Source of the DNA: Pseudovibrio zosterae
GTDB taxonomy: Bacteria; Pseudomonadota; Alphaproteobacteria; Rhizobiales; Stappiaceae
Direction: 5' to 3'
Length of the DNA stretch: 64,000 nucleotides
Assembly (NCBI RefSeq): GCF_033843645.1
Contig: NZ_JAWXVZ010000011.1
Span: 80,794-144,793, forward strand
Position numbers and translations under genes: made by a program. The notes beneath the pieces were generated by a model. It ran no database searches. It saw nothing but the letters and a program-made list of their open reading frames with translations, and had not been told where the DNA came from. Positions 34,843 through 45,062 of the stretch are shown one piece after another (within the stretch, counting starts at the first letter, position 1; every line of letters begins with the position of its first letter).

Positions 34843-35547
34843 ATGAGCTTTCGCGCAAGCATTCTCACTCTCTATCCTGAAATGTTTCCTGGCAATCTCG
34901 GCATGAGCCTCTCGGGAAAAGCGTTGGAGCGCGGAGACTGGTCGCTGGATGCAAAGAGCATTCGCGACTACGCAACAGACAAGCATCGTTCGGTTGACGA
35001 TACGCCGTCAGGTGGCGGGGCGGGCATGGTGCTGCGAGCCGACATTTTGGCCAAGGCAATTGACGATGTGACAGAAGAAGACGATCCCCGGCCGCGGTTG
35101 CTCATGAGCCCGCGCGGCAAGCCTTTCACGCAGAACCGTGCCCGGCAGCTGGCTGAGGGACCCGGCGCCATCATCATATGTGGTCGATTTGAAGGCGTTG
35201 ATGAGCGGGTGATCGAGGCCCGTCAACTGGAAGAGGTTTCCATCGGCGATTACATTCTTTCCGGCGGAGAGATGGCGGCGACGATTGTACTTGATGCCGT
35301 GGTTCGCTTGCTCCCGGGCGTTATGGGCAATCAAGAGAGTGGTGAAACGGAAAGCTTTGAGAACGGTCTTCTTGAGCACCCGCACTACACCCGCCCCGCG
35401 ATTTTCGAGGATCGAGGGATTCCAGAGGTTTTGACCAGCGGAAACCATCGGTTGATCAACGAATGGCGGCTTGAACAATCGAAGAAACTCACAGAACAGC
35501 GACGTCCTGATTTGTGGGCAGCGCATCTGGCTCGAAACGCCAAGTAA
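34843..35547 (+). CDS. trmD: tRNA (guanine(37)-N1)-methyltransferase
   Basis: 234 residues. It methylates G37 next to the anticodon and prevents +1 frameshifting. SPOUT trefoil-knot motifs are visible: ICGRFEGVDERVIE and SIGDYILSGGEMAATIVLDA. DDTPSGGGAGMVLR is the family block near the N-terminus. AAAGGG precedes the ATG at 34843. It probably uses its own promoter since the VanZ-like gene separates it from rimM. Confidence 0.97.
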   Translation: MSFRASILTLYPEMFPGNLGMSLSGKALERGDWSLDAKSIRDYATDKHRSVDDTPSGGGAGMVLRADILAKAIDDVTEEDDPRPRLLMSPRGKPFTQNRARQLAEGPGAIIICGRFEGVDERVIEARQLEEVSIGDYILSGGEMAATIVLDAVVRLLPGVMGNQESGETESFENGLLEHPHYTRPAIFEDRGIPEVLTSGNHRLINEWRLEQSKKLTEQRRPDLWAAHLARNAK

Positions 35548-35568
35548 AATCGAAAAAAATCGCCGGAG

Positions 35569-35615
35569 ACCGGTGACAAATGGCCAGAAACCGGTTATTA
35601 AGCGCGCCAACCGGT
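35569..35615. repeat. three ACCGGT palindromes spaced 20-21 bp before rplS
   Basis: ACCGGT occurs at 35569-35574, 35590-35595 and 35610-35615 in the 205 bp trmD-rplS gap. Being self-complementary, any two can pair in RNA, giving mutually exclusive hairpins. The spacing is also close to two DNA turns. It could be a leader for rplS control or operator half-sites. Confidence 0.5.
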
Positions 35616-35752
35616 GGGCAGAATCTGTCCGTACCGTTTTGAGAGGAGCTACTACGCTCCAATTCCCGGCATATGCCAAGGTTTGGTGAACCCGTCCCCC
35701 ACGGCTGGACCGTTTGTGGACGCTCTGACCAATTGAAAGATGGAAAACTGCC

Positions 35753-36214
35753 ATGAATATCATTGAGCAGCTGAACGCCGAAGAAATGGCGCGCATCGAA
35801 GGTCAGCGCAAGCTGCCAGAATTCTCTCCAGGTGACACCGTACGCGTAAACGTTCGCGTTACAGAAGGTACCCGCACCCGTGTACAGGCATACGAAGGCG
35901 TTTGCATTGCACGTTCTGGCGGCGGCATCAACGAGAGCTTCACCGTTCGCAAGATCTCTTACGGCGAAGGTGTTGAGCGTGTATTCCCAATCTACAGCCC
36001 AATGATCGAAGGCGTAGACGTTGTTCGTCGTGGTAAGGTTCGCCGCGCGAAGCTCTACTACCTCCGTGACCGTCGCGGTAAGTCCGCACGTATCGTTGAA
36101 GCGACCAACGCTCGCGCGAAGCGCCTCAACGAAGAGCAGCGCACCGCTGCTGCTGAAGCACGTGCCGCTAAGGCTGCTGCCAAGGCAGAAGAAGCTCAGG
36201 CTTCCGCTGAATAA
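35753..36214 (+). CDS. rplS: 50S ribosomal protein L19
   Basis: 153 residues. MNIIEQLNAEEMARI opens it, and FSPGDTVRVNVRVTEGTRTRVQAYEGVCIAR and RRGKVRRAKLYYLRDRRGKSARI are L19 signatures; it lies at the 30S-50S interface. The core is about 120 residues; the remaining Ala/Lys/Glu-rich tail (RTAAAEARAAKAAAKAEEA) is an alphaproteobacterial extension like that of S16. Tandem terminators follow. Confidence 0.97.
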   Translation: MNIIEQLNAEEMARIEGQRKLPEFSPGDTVRVNVRVTEGTRTRVQAYEGVCIARSGGGINESFTVRKISYGEGVERVFPIYSPMIEGVDVVRRGKVRRAKLYYLRDRRGKSARIVEATNARAKRLNEEQRTAAAEARAAKAAAKAEEAQASAE

Positions 36215-36221
36215 GATAGGG

Positions 36222-36279
36222 ATCGCTCAGAGCGATTTTTGGATAGCCCCGTAGTGCTGCTGCGGGGCTTTTCTTTTTT
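36222..36279 (+). terminator. tandem terminators after rplS
   Basis: ATCGCT-CAG-AGCGAT (36222-36236) followed by TTTTT is a short first hairpin. AGCCCCG (36245-36251) with CGGGGCT (36263-36269) followed by a T-rich run to 36279 is a stronger second one. Confidence 0.82.
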
Positions 36280-36337
36280 CATGTTCCTGTGGTCTCGGAT
36301 TCTGGTTTTCTTAGGTCGTTGTCGTTAGGCTGCGGCC

Positions 36338-37219
36338 ATGTTGATCGCATTTCTTGCACTTTCTCTGCTCGGCCTGTTCCTGCTGACCTATGCGGTTCTT
36401 GTGGAGCCGATGCGTGTGCCTGTGGTGCGGCGCTACACTGTGCCCATGCGCGGTCTTGCGCATCCGCTGCGTGTCGCCGCTCTGGGTGACTTTCACGCTT
36501 GCGTACCATGGATGAATGAGCAGCGCATACTTGGCATTGTCCGCCAAGTGAACGGTTTGAAACCGGATCTTGCAATGCTGCTTGGTGACTTTGAAACCGG
36601 CATCCATGCCCCCTTTCTTCTGCGCAAACTCAAGCCCGACGAATGGGCACGGCCGCTCGCTGAGCTGGAGGCTCCTCTGGGGCGTTTTGCGGTTCTTGGC
36701 AATCATGATTGGCTTGAGGACTTACAGTGCGCCAGGCAAGCGCTTGCTGAAGCTAAAATCCCTGTTCTGGAGAACGAGGCGCGGCTTATTCCTGTTGGCG
36801 GGAACGAGGCGATTTGGGTGGCTGGTCTTGCAGATCAGTACACCAACGGGAAACTTTGGCAGGGCCGAGAAGGGGCTGATGATCTTGACGGCACCCTCGC
36901 GCAAATCTTTGAAGACCAGCACCCCGTCCTTTTACTCGCCCATGAGCCCGACATTTTTGAAGAGCCGATGGACCGCGTCGGGCTGGTTCTGAGCGGGCAT
37001 ACCCATGGTGGGCAGGTGCGGCTGCCCTTCCTCGGGGCTTTGACCGTGCCTTCCCGGTTCGGCACCAAGTATGCTCAAGGATTGTTTGAGAGGGGCGGAA
37101 CACGGCTTTTGGTAACAGCAGGTCTTGGTTGCTCGCGTTTGCCGCTGCGCTTCAATTGTCCGCCCGAAATCATGCTCGTGGACCTCATTCCTGAAAACAC
37201 TGAGGAATTTCCCAAGTAA
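36338..37219 (+). CDS. membrane-anchored metallophosphoesterase (YkuE type)
   Basis: 293 residues. An N-terminal hydrophobic segment (LIAFLALSLLGLFLLTYAVLV) anchors or exports it. The calcineurin-like metal motifs are in order: LGDFHA (D-x-H), LLGDFE (G-D), LGNHDWL (GNH[DE]), LLAHEPD and LSGHTHGGQVRLP (GHxH). Related proteins hydrolyse phosphodiesters or lipid-linked phosphates at the membrane; the substrate here is unknown. No partner gene is adjacent, and it follows the rplS terminators. Confidence 0.88.
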   Translation: MLIAFLALSLLGLFLLTYAVLVEPMRVPVVRRYTVPMRGLAHPLRVAALGDFHACVPWMNEQRILGIVRQVNGLKPDLAMLLGDFETGIHAPFLLRKLKPDEWARPLAELEAPLGRFAVLGNHDWLEDLQCARQALAEAKIPVLENEARLIPVGGNEAIWVAGLADQYTNGKLWQGREGADDLDGTLAQIFEDQHPVLLLAHEPDIFEEPMDRVGLVLSGHTHGGQVRLPFLGALTVPSRFGTKYAQGLFERGGTRLLVTAGLGCSRLPLRFNCPPEIMLVDLIPENTEEFPK

Positions 37220-37464
37220 CCACATTGCGTTGCCATCCAATGGTCTTGAGAGATTCTCAAGTTCAGGCTTCTTGCGCTTTTTAGCGGCTTAAGCACATTA
37301 TAGCCGAACAATAGCGAGGGGTTATTGCACCTTCGCTCAGGAATTACTCGCCGCGGCAAAGAACCGGGCGAGCTCTTAAAGAAATAAGGAGATGCTCACA
37401 GGCGGGTCCGGCATGATGCTTTGGAACCAAACCTTTGAGCCAAGGCTTTCCAGGAGATCGCGCA

Positions 37465-38871
37465 ATGTCGCAGGCCAAAACACTCTATGACAAGATCTGG
37501 GATCATCACGTCGTCAGCACTCAGGAAGACGGTACCAGCCTGCTTTACATTGACCGCCATCTCGTTCATGAGGTGACCAGCCCGCAGGCCTTTGAAGGCT
37601 TGCGCATGGCTGGCCGGCAGGTGCGTCATCCAAAGCGCACGTTGGCCGTGGTAGACCACAACGTTCCAACAACCGACCGCTCCAATGGCATTGACGACCC
37701 AGAAAGCGCTTTGCAGGTGGATACGCTGGCAAAGAACGCTGCTGAGTTCGGCATCGAGTACTATTCAGAACTGGATGAGCGTCAGGGTGTGGTTCACATT
37801 GTAGGGCCGGAACAGGGCTTTACGCTGCCTGGCATGACCATCGTTTGCGGTGACAGCCATACCTCAACCCATGGCGCATTTGGCTCATTGGCGCACGGCA
37901 TTGGTACTTCCGAGGTGGAGCACGTTCTGGCAACACAGACGCTGATCCAGAAGAAAGCCAAGAACCTGCGTGTGACCGTGAACGGCCAATTGCCCCATGG
38001 TGTGACGGCCAAGGACATTGTGCTGGCCATCATTGGCGAGCTGGGGACCGCCGGTGGTACGGGCTATGTGATTGAATATGCAGGCGAAGCGATCCGCTCC
38101 TTATCTATGGAAGGCCGGATGACCGTCTGTAACATGTCCATTGAGGCAGGTGCCCGCGCCGGTCTGATAGCGCCTGATGAAGTGACCTATGAGTACCTCA
38201 AGGGCCGTCCAAAAACCCCGCAAGGGCAAGCTTGGGAAATGGCAAAGGCCTATTGGGAGACGCTGTATTCTGATGAAGGCGCAGCGTTTGACAAGGAAAT
38301 CGTCCTTGATGCCGCCAACCTGCCGCCAATTGTGACTTGGGGCTCTTCGCCGGAAGATGTGGTGTCTGTAACCGGAGAAGTTCCGAACCCTGAAGGTATT
38401 GAAGACGAGAACCGCCGCCATTCCAAGAAGCGGGCGCTTGAGTACATGGGGCTGGAAGCGGGTCAGAAGATCACCGACATCGAGATCGATCGCGTGTTCA
38501 TCGGTTCTTGCACCAACGGCCGAATTGAGGACTTGCGCGCTGCTGCCTCGATGGTGAAGGGCAAGAAGGTTTCAGACCGCGTCAGTGCCATGGTGGTTCC
38601 CGGTTCTGGCTTGGTAAAGGCGCAGGCAGAAGCGGAAGGCCTGGACGAAGTGTTCAAGGCGGCAGGCTTTGAATGGCGCGAGCCGGGCTGCTCCATGTGT
38701 TTGGCCATGAATGCCGACAAACTGGCTCCGGGTGAGCGCTGTGCGTCAACCTCAAACCGAAACTTTGAAGGCCGTCAAGGCTTTAAGGGCCGCACGCATC
38801 TGGTGTCACCAGCGATGGCCGCTGCTGCCGCAGTTGCCGGCAAGTTCGTGGATATCCGAAACTGGTCATAA
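37465..38871 (+). CDS. leuC: 3-isopropylmalate dehydratase large subunit
   Basis: 468 residues from ATG at 37465, after AGGAGA. It isomerises 2- and 3-isopropylmalate in leucine synthesis together with LeuD. Cys349 (GSCTNGR), Cys409 and Cys412 (GCSMCLAMN) bind the [4Fe-4S] cluster. VCGDSHTSTHGAFG and VDHNVPT(T)D are further aconitase-family blocks. leuD is not adjacent. The 245 bp upstream gap shows no clear leader peptide. Confidence 0.97.
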   Translation: MSQAKTLYDKIWDHHVVSTQEDGTSLLYIDRHLVHEVTSPQAFEGLRMAGRQVRHPKRTLAVVDHNVPTTDRSNGIDDPESALQVDTLAKNAAEFGIEYYSELDERQGVVHIVGPEQGFTLPGMTIVCGDSHTSTHGAFGSLAHGIGTSEVEHVLATQTLIQKKAKNLRVTVNGQLPHGVTAKDIVLAIIGELGTAGGTGYVIEYAGEAIRSLSMEGRMTVCNMSIEAGARAGLIAPDEVTYEYLKGRPKTPQGQAWEMAKAYWETLYSDEGAAFDKEIVLDAANLPPIVTWGSSPEDVVSVTGEVPNPEGIEDENRRHSKKRALEYMGLEAGQKITDIEIDRVFIGSCTNGRIEDLRAAASMVKGKKVSDRVSAMVVPGSGLVKAQAEAEGLDEVFKAAGFEWREPGCSMCLAMNADKLAPGERCASTSNRNFEGRQGFKGRTHLVSPAMAAAAAVAGKFVDIRNWS

Positions 38872-38894
38872 GCCAGCTAGCAACAAGTCGTTTC

Positions 38895-38927
38895 AAACGG
38901 GCGTTACTACGTAATGCCCGTTTTTTT
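38895..38927 (+). terminator. terminator after leuC
   Basis: AAACGGGCGTTAC pairs with GTAATGCCCGTTT around a TAC loop, with one G-T pair, followed by seven T. Confidence 0.88.
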
Positions 38928-39127
38928 GTGGTTGCTCAGCAAAGCGCTAGAGGCTTGAAAACACAAAGGTATAGTCGCAAAAAATAACCTTTGGGTAAGT
39001 CAAAGTAGACCACAGGTTCACGTTCTGTCTTCACAAGACTGTCACCCAGCGCCTACAATAATCCACGCACCGAAGACATTCGTAGACTTAGTTGTTTGGT
39101 CTTTAGGTAGCAAACGAGGAGCAGGAC

Positions 39128-39685
39128 GTGACTACTGCGGTTCCCGCAGGCACCCATCCGGCACTGGTGCTGAACGCGGATTACAGGCCTTTATCCTACT
39201 ATCCCCTGTCGCTGTGGTCGTGGCAGGACACGGTCAAAGCGGTGTTTATGGACCGGGTAAACATCGTTTCATACTATGACGTTAGCGTACGAAGTCCGAG
39301 CTTCAACTTCCGACTTCCCAGTGTGGTCGCACTGAAAAACTTCGTAAAGCCGACCAGATACCCCGCCTTCACACGCTTCAATGTCTTTCTAAGAGATCGC
39401 TTTCAGTGCCAGTACTGTGGCACGCACCATGATCTCACCTTCGATCACCTGATCCCGCGCTCAAAAGGTGGTTTGACCACATGGGAAAACGTTATCACCG
39501 CTTGTTCCCCATGCAATGTGCGCAAATCCAACAAGTCCTGGCAGGAAATGAACATGCGGCCCATGCAGATGCCGTATATGCCTACTGTTCAGGATCTGCA
39601 TAACAATGGACGGATGTTCCCTCCGAACTATCTGCATGAAAGCTGGATCGACTTCCTATATTGGGATACCGAGCTGGAACCATAG
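39128..39685 (+). CDS. HNH endonuclease family protein
   Basis: 185 residues. The C-terminal half has an HNH nuclease fold with CQYCG and CSPCN as zinc pairs around FDHLIPRSKGG and ENVITAC (H-N-H residues). The N-terminal half (ALVLNADYRPLSYYPLSLW) matches a compact HNH family widespread as a single chromosomal gene, so it is more likely housekeeping than a restriction enzyme. Its function is unproven. The start is GTG at 39128, with GAGGAGCAGG upstream. Confidence 0.87.
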   Translation: MTTAVPAGTHPALVLNADYRPLSYYPLSLWSWQDTVKAVFMDRVNIVSYYDVSVRSPSFNFRLPSVVALKNFVKPTRYPAFTRFNVFLRDRFQCQYCGTHHDLTFDHLIPRSKGGLTTWENVITACSPCNVRKSNKSWQEMNMRPMQMPYMPTVQDLHNNGRMFPPNYLHESWIDFLYWDTELEP

Positions 39686-39800
39686 AGTAATGATTGGTTT
39701 ACCAGTTTAACGAGTTTTTGCGAGACGCTAAAACTTTAACAGTTCCCAAACTCCCGATGGGGTAGAGCTACAACTACCTAACTAAATTTCGGGGGTGGGG

Positions 39801-41195
39801 ATGGCTGTACATCTTCCTATGCGTTTCGCGCGGTTCCTCCGCTGCGAACGGGGGGTTGTTCTCCCGCTTGTCGCGGTTTTGATTGTTGTCCTTATTGTGC
39901 TGGCGGGAGCTGCCATTGACTTTGCGCGTGCCATTAACACGCGTCAGGCAATCAATCATGCGATCGACAATGCGGCGCTGGCGGTTGCCTACAAGGCGTC
40001 TACGACCCTCATGACACAAGCCCAAGCGGAGAAGCATTTTGAAGACTACTTCAATGCAAACATCAAGGGGCTGTATTCAGATGTCACCTTGGGTGACAGA
40101 AATATCGAACTGATAAACACCGAGGGGCGTGTTGTTGCCTCAGCTTCCGCCGAAGTGCCAACCTTTTTTATCCATCATCTTGATTTGATGGGAGCTGATA
40201 CTGATGATCTCCGGAAACTGGCGGTTTCTGCCAGTTCTGAAGCGTCATTCCCCACGAGAGACGCTGAAGTTGCATTGGTGCTCGATGTTACCGGATCAAT
40301 GGGTGGCAACCGAATTACAAGCTTGAAAAAAGCAGCTAAGGGTCTGGTAGACACACTTCTGGACGATACCGTGCTTCCTGGAAACAGCCGGGTACGCATA
40401 TCTGTTGTGCCCTATAGCGAAGGGGTGAATGCGCAGCTTCCCATCAAGTACCAAGCAAAAGACACAACCGTCAGTGCGGTGGTGTCCGACGGGCAAACAA
40501 CAAAATGCGTGACCGAACGAATGGGCGCGGACAGCGATACGGATGCGCCCTTTTCTCAAAAAAGAAGTGGTAAAATCAATTACTTCGGTGGCGGATCTTA
40601 TACCTGCTCGAAAAAGCCACTCATGCCGCTCAGCGCAAAGAAGACGGAAATTGAAGGGGCAATTGAGGATATGGCTACCGGTGGCGGTACAGCCGGGCAT
40701 ACCGGTGTCGCTTGGGGGTATTATACCCTTTCGCCAAAGTGGTCAGAACTCTGGACACTCGTGGATAAAGACAGTGCGCCTGGGGAGTATTTTGATGATG
40801 ATCGCCTCAAGTTTCTTGTACTTATGACAGATGGCGATTTCAACCGAGTATTTAGGCCAAAAGGAACTAGGTACAATAGAAGTGGGAGCTGTAAGACTTC
40901 TTCAAGTTGGGTGCGCGTATCACGAAGCGGATGTGGGATCTCACCTACAACTGAGTCGGGTAATTCTGCTAAAGATATTTGTTCTTCTATGAAAGAGCAG
41001 CAAAACGGTCTTGAAAAGATTCGGGTATACACGATTTACTTTGGCAATAGCGAGACATCCGCTGCAGCAAAGATAATGAAAGATTGTGCTACGGATGAAA
41101 AAGAAACTTACTACAGCGCGAAGGATCAAGATGACTTGATCGCGGCATTTGCAGCGATTGCCAATGACATTCAGAATATTTATCTGTCTCGGTAA
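39801..41195 (+). CDS. TadG-like pilus-assembly protein with von Willebrand factor A domain
   Basis: 464 residues from ATG at 39801. Residues 15-42 form a TadE/TadG-type N-terminal membrane segment (RCERGVVLPLVAVLIVVLIV, then LAGAAIDFARA). From about 156 a vWA domain begins with the metal-site motif DVTGSMGG (162-169) and continues to VLMTDGDFN. A Cys- and Ser-rich insert follows (about 355-395) before the closing segment IRVYTIYFGNSETS. Such proteins are secreted or membrane-tethered adhesion factors. No tad/flp genes are nearby, so it is an orphan. Confidence 0.82.
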   Translation: MAVHLPMRFARFLRCERGVVLPLVAVLIVVLIVLAGAAIDFARAINTRQAINHAIDNAALAVAYKASTTLMTQAQAEKHFEDYFNANIKGLYSDVTLGDRNIELINTEGRVVASASAEVPTFFIHHLDLMGADTDDLRKLAVSASSEASFPTRDAEVALVLDVTGSMGGNRITSLKKAAKGLVDTLLDDTVLPGNSRVRISVVPYSEGVNAQLPIKYQAKDTTVSAVVSDGQTTKCVTERMGADSDTDAPFSQKRSGKINYFGGGSYTCSKKPLMPLSAKKTEIEGAIEDMATGGGTAGHTGVAWGYYTLSPKWSELWTLVDKDSAPGEYFDDDRLKFLVLMTDGDFNRVFRPKGTRYNRSGSCKTSSSWVRVSRSGCGISPTTESGNSAKDICSSMKEQQNGLEKIRVYTIYFGNSETSAAAKIMKDCATDEKETYYSAKDQDDLIAAFAAIANDIQNIYLSR

Positions 41196-41214
41196 TTGCT
41201 GAGCCAAGTTCACC

Positions 41215-41245
41215 AAAAAGGGCGCTTCGTGTGAAACGCCCTTTT
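41215..41245. terminator. bidirectional terminator between the TadG-like gene and acs
   Basis: AAAAGGGCG (41216-41224) pairs with CGCCCTTTT (41237-41245). A-rich and T-rich flanks suit both convergent genes. Confidence 0.85.
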
Positions 41246-41281
41246 GCGTTGGTTTGAATGAAACGCGGATTTTTAGCGTTC

Positions 41282-43228
<1,947 letters not shown>

Positions 43229-43382
43229 GGCGTTCCTCCCCAATGAATGATGGGCCCTTGGTTGGGCCTGTTTTTCCTAGGGCGCATTATGGTTATCCGC
43301 AGGTACAGCGTCCAGACGTCAAGTATCGAACTTTGGTAGGTTACCTGTAAATTTTAGTATTCATCGCGTCCAATACGCTGCG

Positions 43383-43430
43383 TAATACCAATAGAAAATC
43401 GATATTATACATATTTAGTCTAATACCAAT
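43383..43430. repeat. 10 bp direct repeat TAATACCAAT upstream of acs
   Basis: TAATACCAAT occurs at 43383-43392 and 43421-43430, in an AT-rich 235 bp gap between acs and DUF1761. It may be a regulator site or a relic of a small repeat element. Nothing else is seen in this gap. Confidence 0.4.
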
Positions 43431-43463
43431 CTACAGATCGTCTTTATTAATTGAGTAATTCCC

Positions 43464-43880
43464 TCAGGATTGCACCATGATTGATGCTGTGTAGCCGTAT
43501 ATCGCTCCTTGAATAAGTAAAACACCTAGCCAGTGACCTGAGTCGATTATGGTCAGCGCCCAGCTTGCGCTTTGGTAGCGGTGGTTGATGATGTGGCCGG
43601 TCAGCATGAAGCCGACCCAGATCATCGCGGCCGAAATCAAACCGTTGCCTAATGTGACTTCCGCCGTGTGGTAAATGACACCCGCCAGCACAAAAGCCAT
43701 CACGAACTCGCAGAACAAGGTGAGGGCGAGTGTGGTGACCTTGGGCTTTGCTTGCTCGGGCGACAGGCGTGCTGCGGATACCCACGCCTTTGACAGAAGG
43801 CCATAGTAGGCCGCCCCAAAAGCAAAAGAGGCCAGCGCGGCGTAGGCAACAGCTGGCAGATAGACGCCATCGAACATCAT
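43464..43880 (-). CDS. DUF1761 membrane protein
   Basis: 138 residues from ATG at 43880, with GGAGGATGAGG upstream. Four hydrophobic helices are spaced as in DUF1761: LPAVAYAALASFAFGAAYYG, LFCEFVMAFVLAGVIYH, LISAAMIWVGFMLTGHIIN and GHWLGVLLIQGAIYGY. The loop after helix 1 (LLSKAWVSAARLSPEQAK) is typical. The function is unknown. It follows the second glutathione S-transferase gene by 20 bp and is probably co-transcribed. Confidence 0.8.
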   Translation of the reverse strand: MMFDGVYLPAVAYAALASFAFGAAYYGLLSKAWVSAARLSPEQAKPKVTTLALTLFCEFVMAFVLAGVIYHTAEVTLGNGLISAAMIWVGFMLTGHIINHRYQSASWALTIIDSGHWLGVLLIQGAIYGYTASIMVQS

Positions 43881-43900
43881 GGCCTCATCCTCCAAGGGGC

Positions 43901-44509
43901 TTACTGTGCAAGTGACAGGCCGCGTTTGATTGCTGATTGATAGGCGGGGCGGGCGTGAAGGCGGTCAACATAGGCCTTGGCGCTGCCTTGGGGCGCGGGG
44001 AACTTGAACTTCATGGCCCAATCCAGACAATGGCCAATGAAGACATCGGCGAGTGAGAACTGGTCACCGCAGATCCATGTGTTGTCCGCTAGCAGGCTTT
44101 TCAGCCATGGCAGGGTCTGGGTTTCCCATTCCATCAGGCAGGTCTTTTTGGCGGCGGGAACGCGCAGTTCCTTGGGAAGGGCAAAAGAGTGTTTGGCTGC
44201 GGCCCAAAGGATGCCATCCATTTCCGTGTTGGCAAAGGCAAGAGCGGCATCCAGCTTTGCGCGCTCCAAGGTGGCAACGGGAAACGTGAGGGCTTCGTGC
44301 TTGTCGCAGAGGTATTGGCAGATGGCCGTGGAGTCTGTGATTACCTGGCCATCGTCCACCAGAACAGGCACCTTGCCAGTGGGGTTGAGTGATCTGACAA
44401 GATCTGAGCGCGGCTTTTCCGGTTCGATTTCATAGGGCGCTGCGATTTCTTCCAGAACCCACATGACCCTGAAGGTGCGGGTGAATGGTGCTCCGATGAC
44501 GCGATACAT
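43901..44509 (-). CDS. glutathione S-transferase family protein
   Basis: 202 residues from ATG at 44509. The N-terminal domain reads YRVIGAPFTRTFRVMWVLEE (a threonine in the catalytic region), then NPTGKVPVLVDDG with the cis-proline and DSTAICQYL with the gamma-glutamyl binding Asp-Ser. The helical C-domain has QFSLADVFIGHCLDW, the N-capping motif. The substrate is unknown. It is first gene of a pair with DUF1761. It is not close in sequence to the transferase at the left end of the window. Confidence 0.88.
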   Translation of the reverse strand: MYRVIGAPFTRTFRVMWVLEEIAAPYEIEPEKPRSDLVRSLNPTGKVPVLVDDGQVITDSTAICQYLCDKHEALTFPVATLERAKLDAALAFANTEMDGILWAAAKHSFALPKELRVPAAKKTCLMEWETQTLPWLKSLLADNTWICGDQFSLADVFIGHCLDWAMKFKFPAPQGSAKAYVDRLHARPAYQSAIKRGLSLAQ

Positions 44510-45062
44510 GGTGCCTGATCCCTCGGAAAAGTTGTCCTTGTTCAACGATACCCTCAAGCGCTGCATAAGGCCATGAACTTATTGATCCAGATCAGAAAAC
44601 CGGCCTCAAACTTAGAAAAATTCTTGTTTTCAAATTGCTTCAGCCAGCCAGTCTATCTCGGTTTCCGTCGCGGACTTTACTATCTTGGGGCGGTTCTTTA
44701 TTGCCAACATCCTTTTATTGGATTTGGATTTAGATAAATTATGAAATAATCGATAGAGCTAGGGTAAGTTCTTGCGCTTGACGATTTCAGTCTCATTGAG
44801 CAATATTAGCGATGATTGAAATAAGAATGATTGAATTTTTTGCATTGTATACCGGTTAATACTATAACCCTTACTTACGGCGTAGGGAAAATACTAGATT
44901 TGCTCTAGATCAATTGTATCGATTTAGCCTGTGCTACCGTCACTCTCGAACGACTTAACAGGCAGGCCCCATGGCCCTTCATGATCTCAATGGGTTGAGA
45001 TGTGTTGAGGCCATATGGGAGCGTTCAGCAGGGCCTGCGCATTGCTGATTGGGAGATGCACG
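44510..45062. other. AT-rich 553 bp intergenic region before adhB
   Basis: No supported gene is present between the divergent transferase and alcohol dehydrogenase genes. The stretch 44620-44935 is clearly more AT-rich than its surroundings. A perfect hairpin ATCTCAA-TGGG-TTGAGAT lies at 44984-45001, about 60 bp before the adhB start, and could act in the leader or as an operator. I see no terminator or tRNA. Confidence 0.5.
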
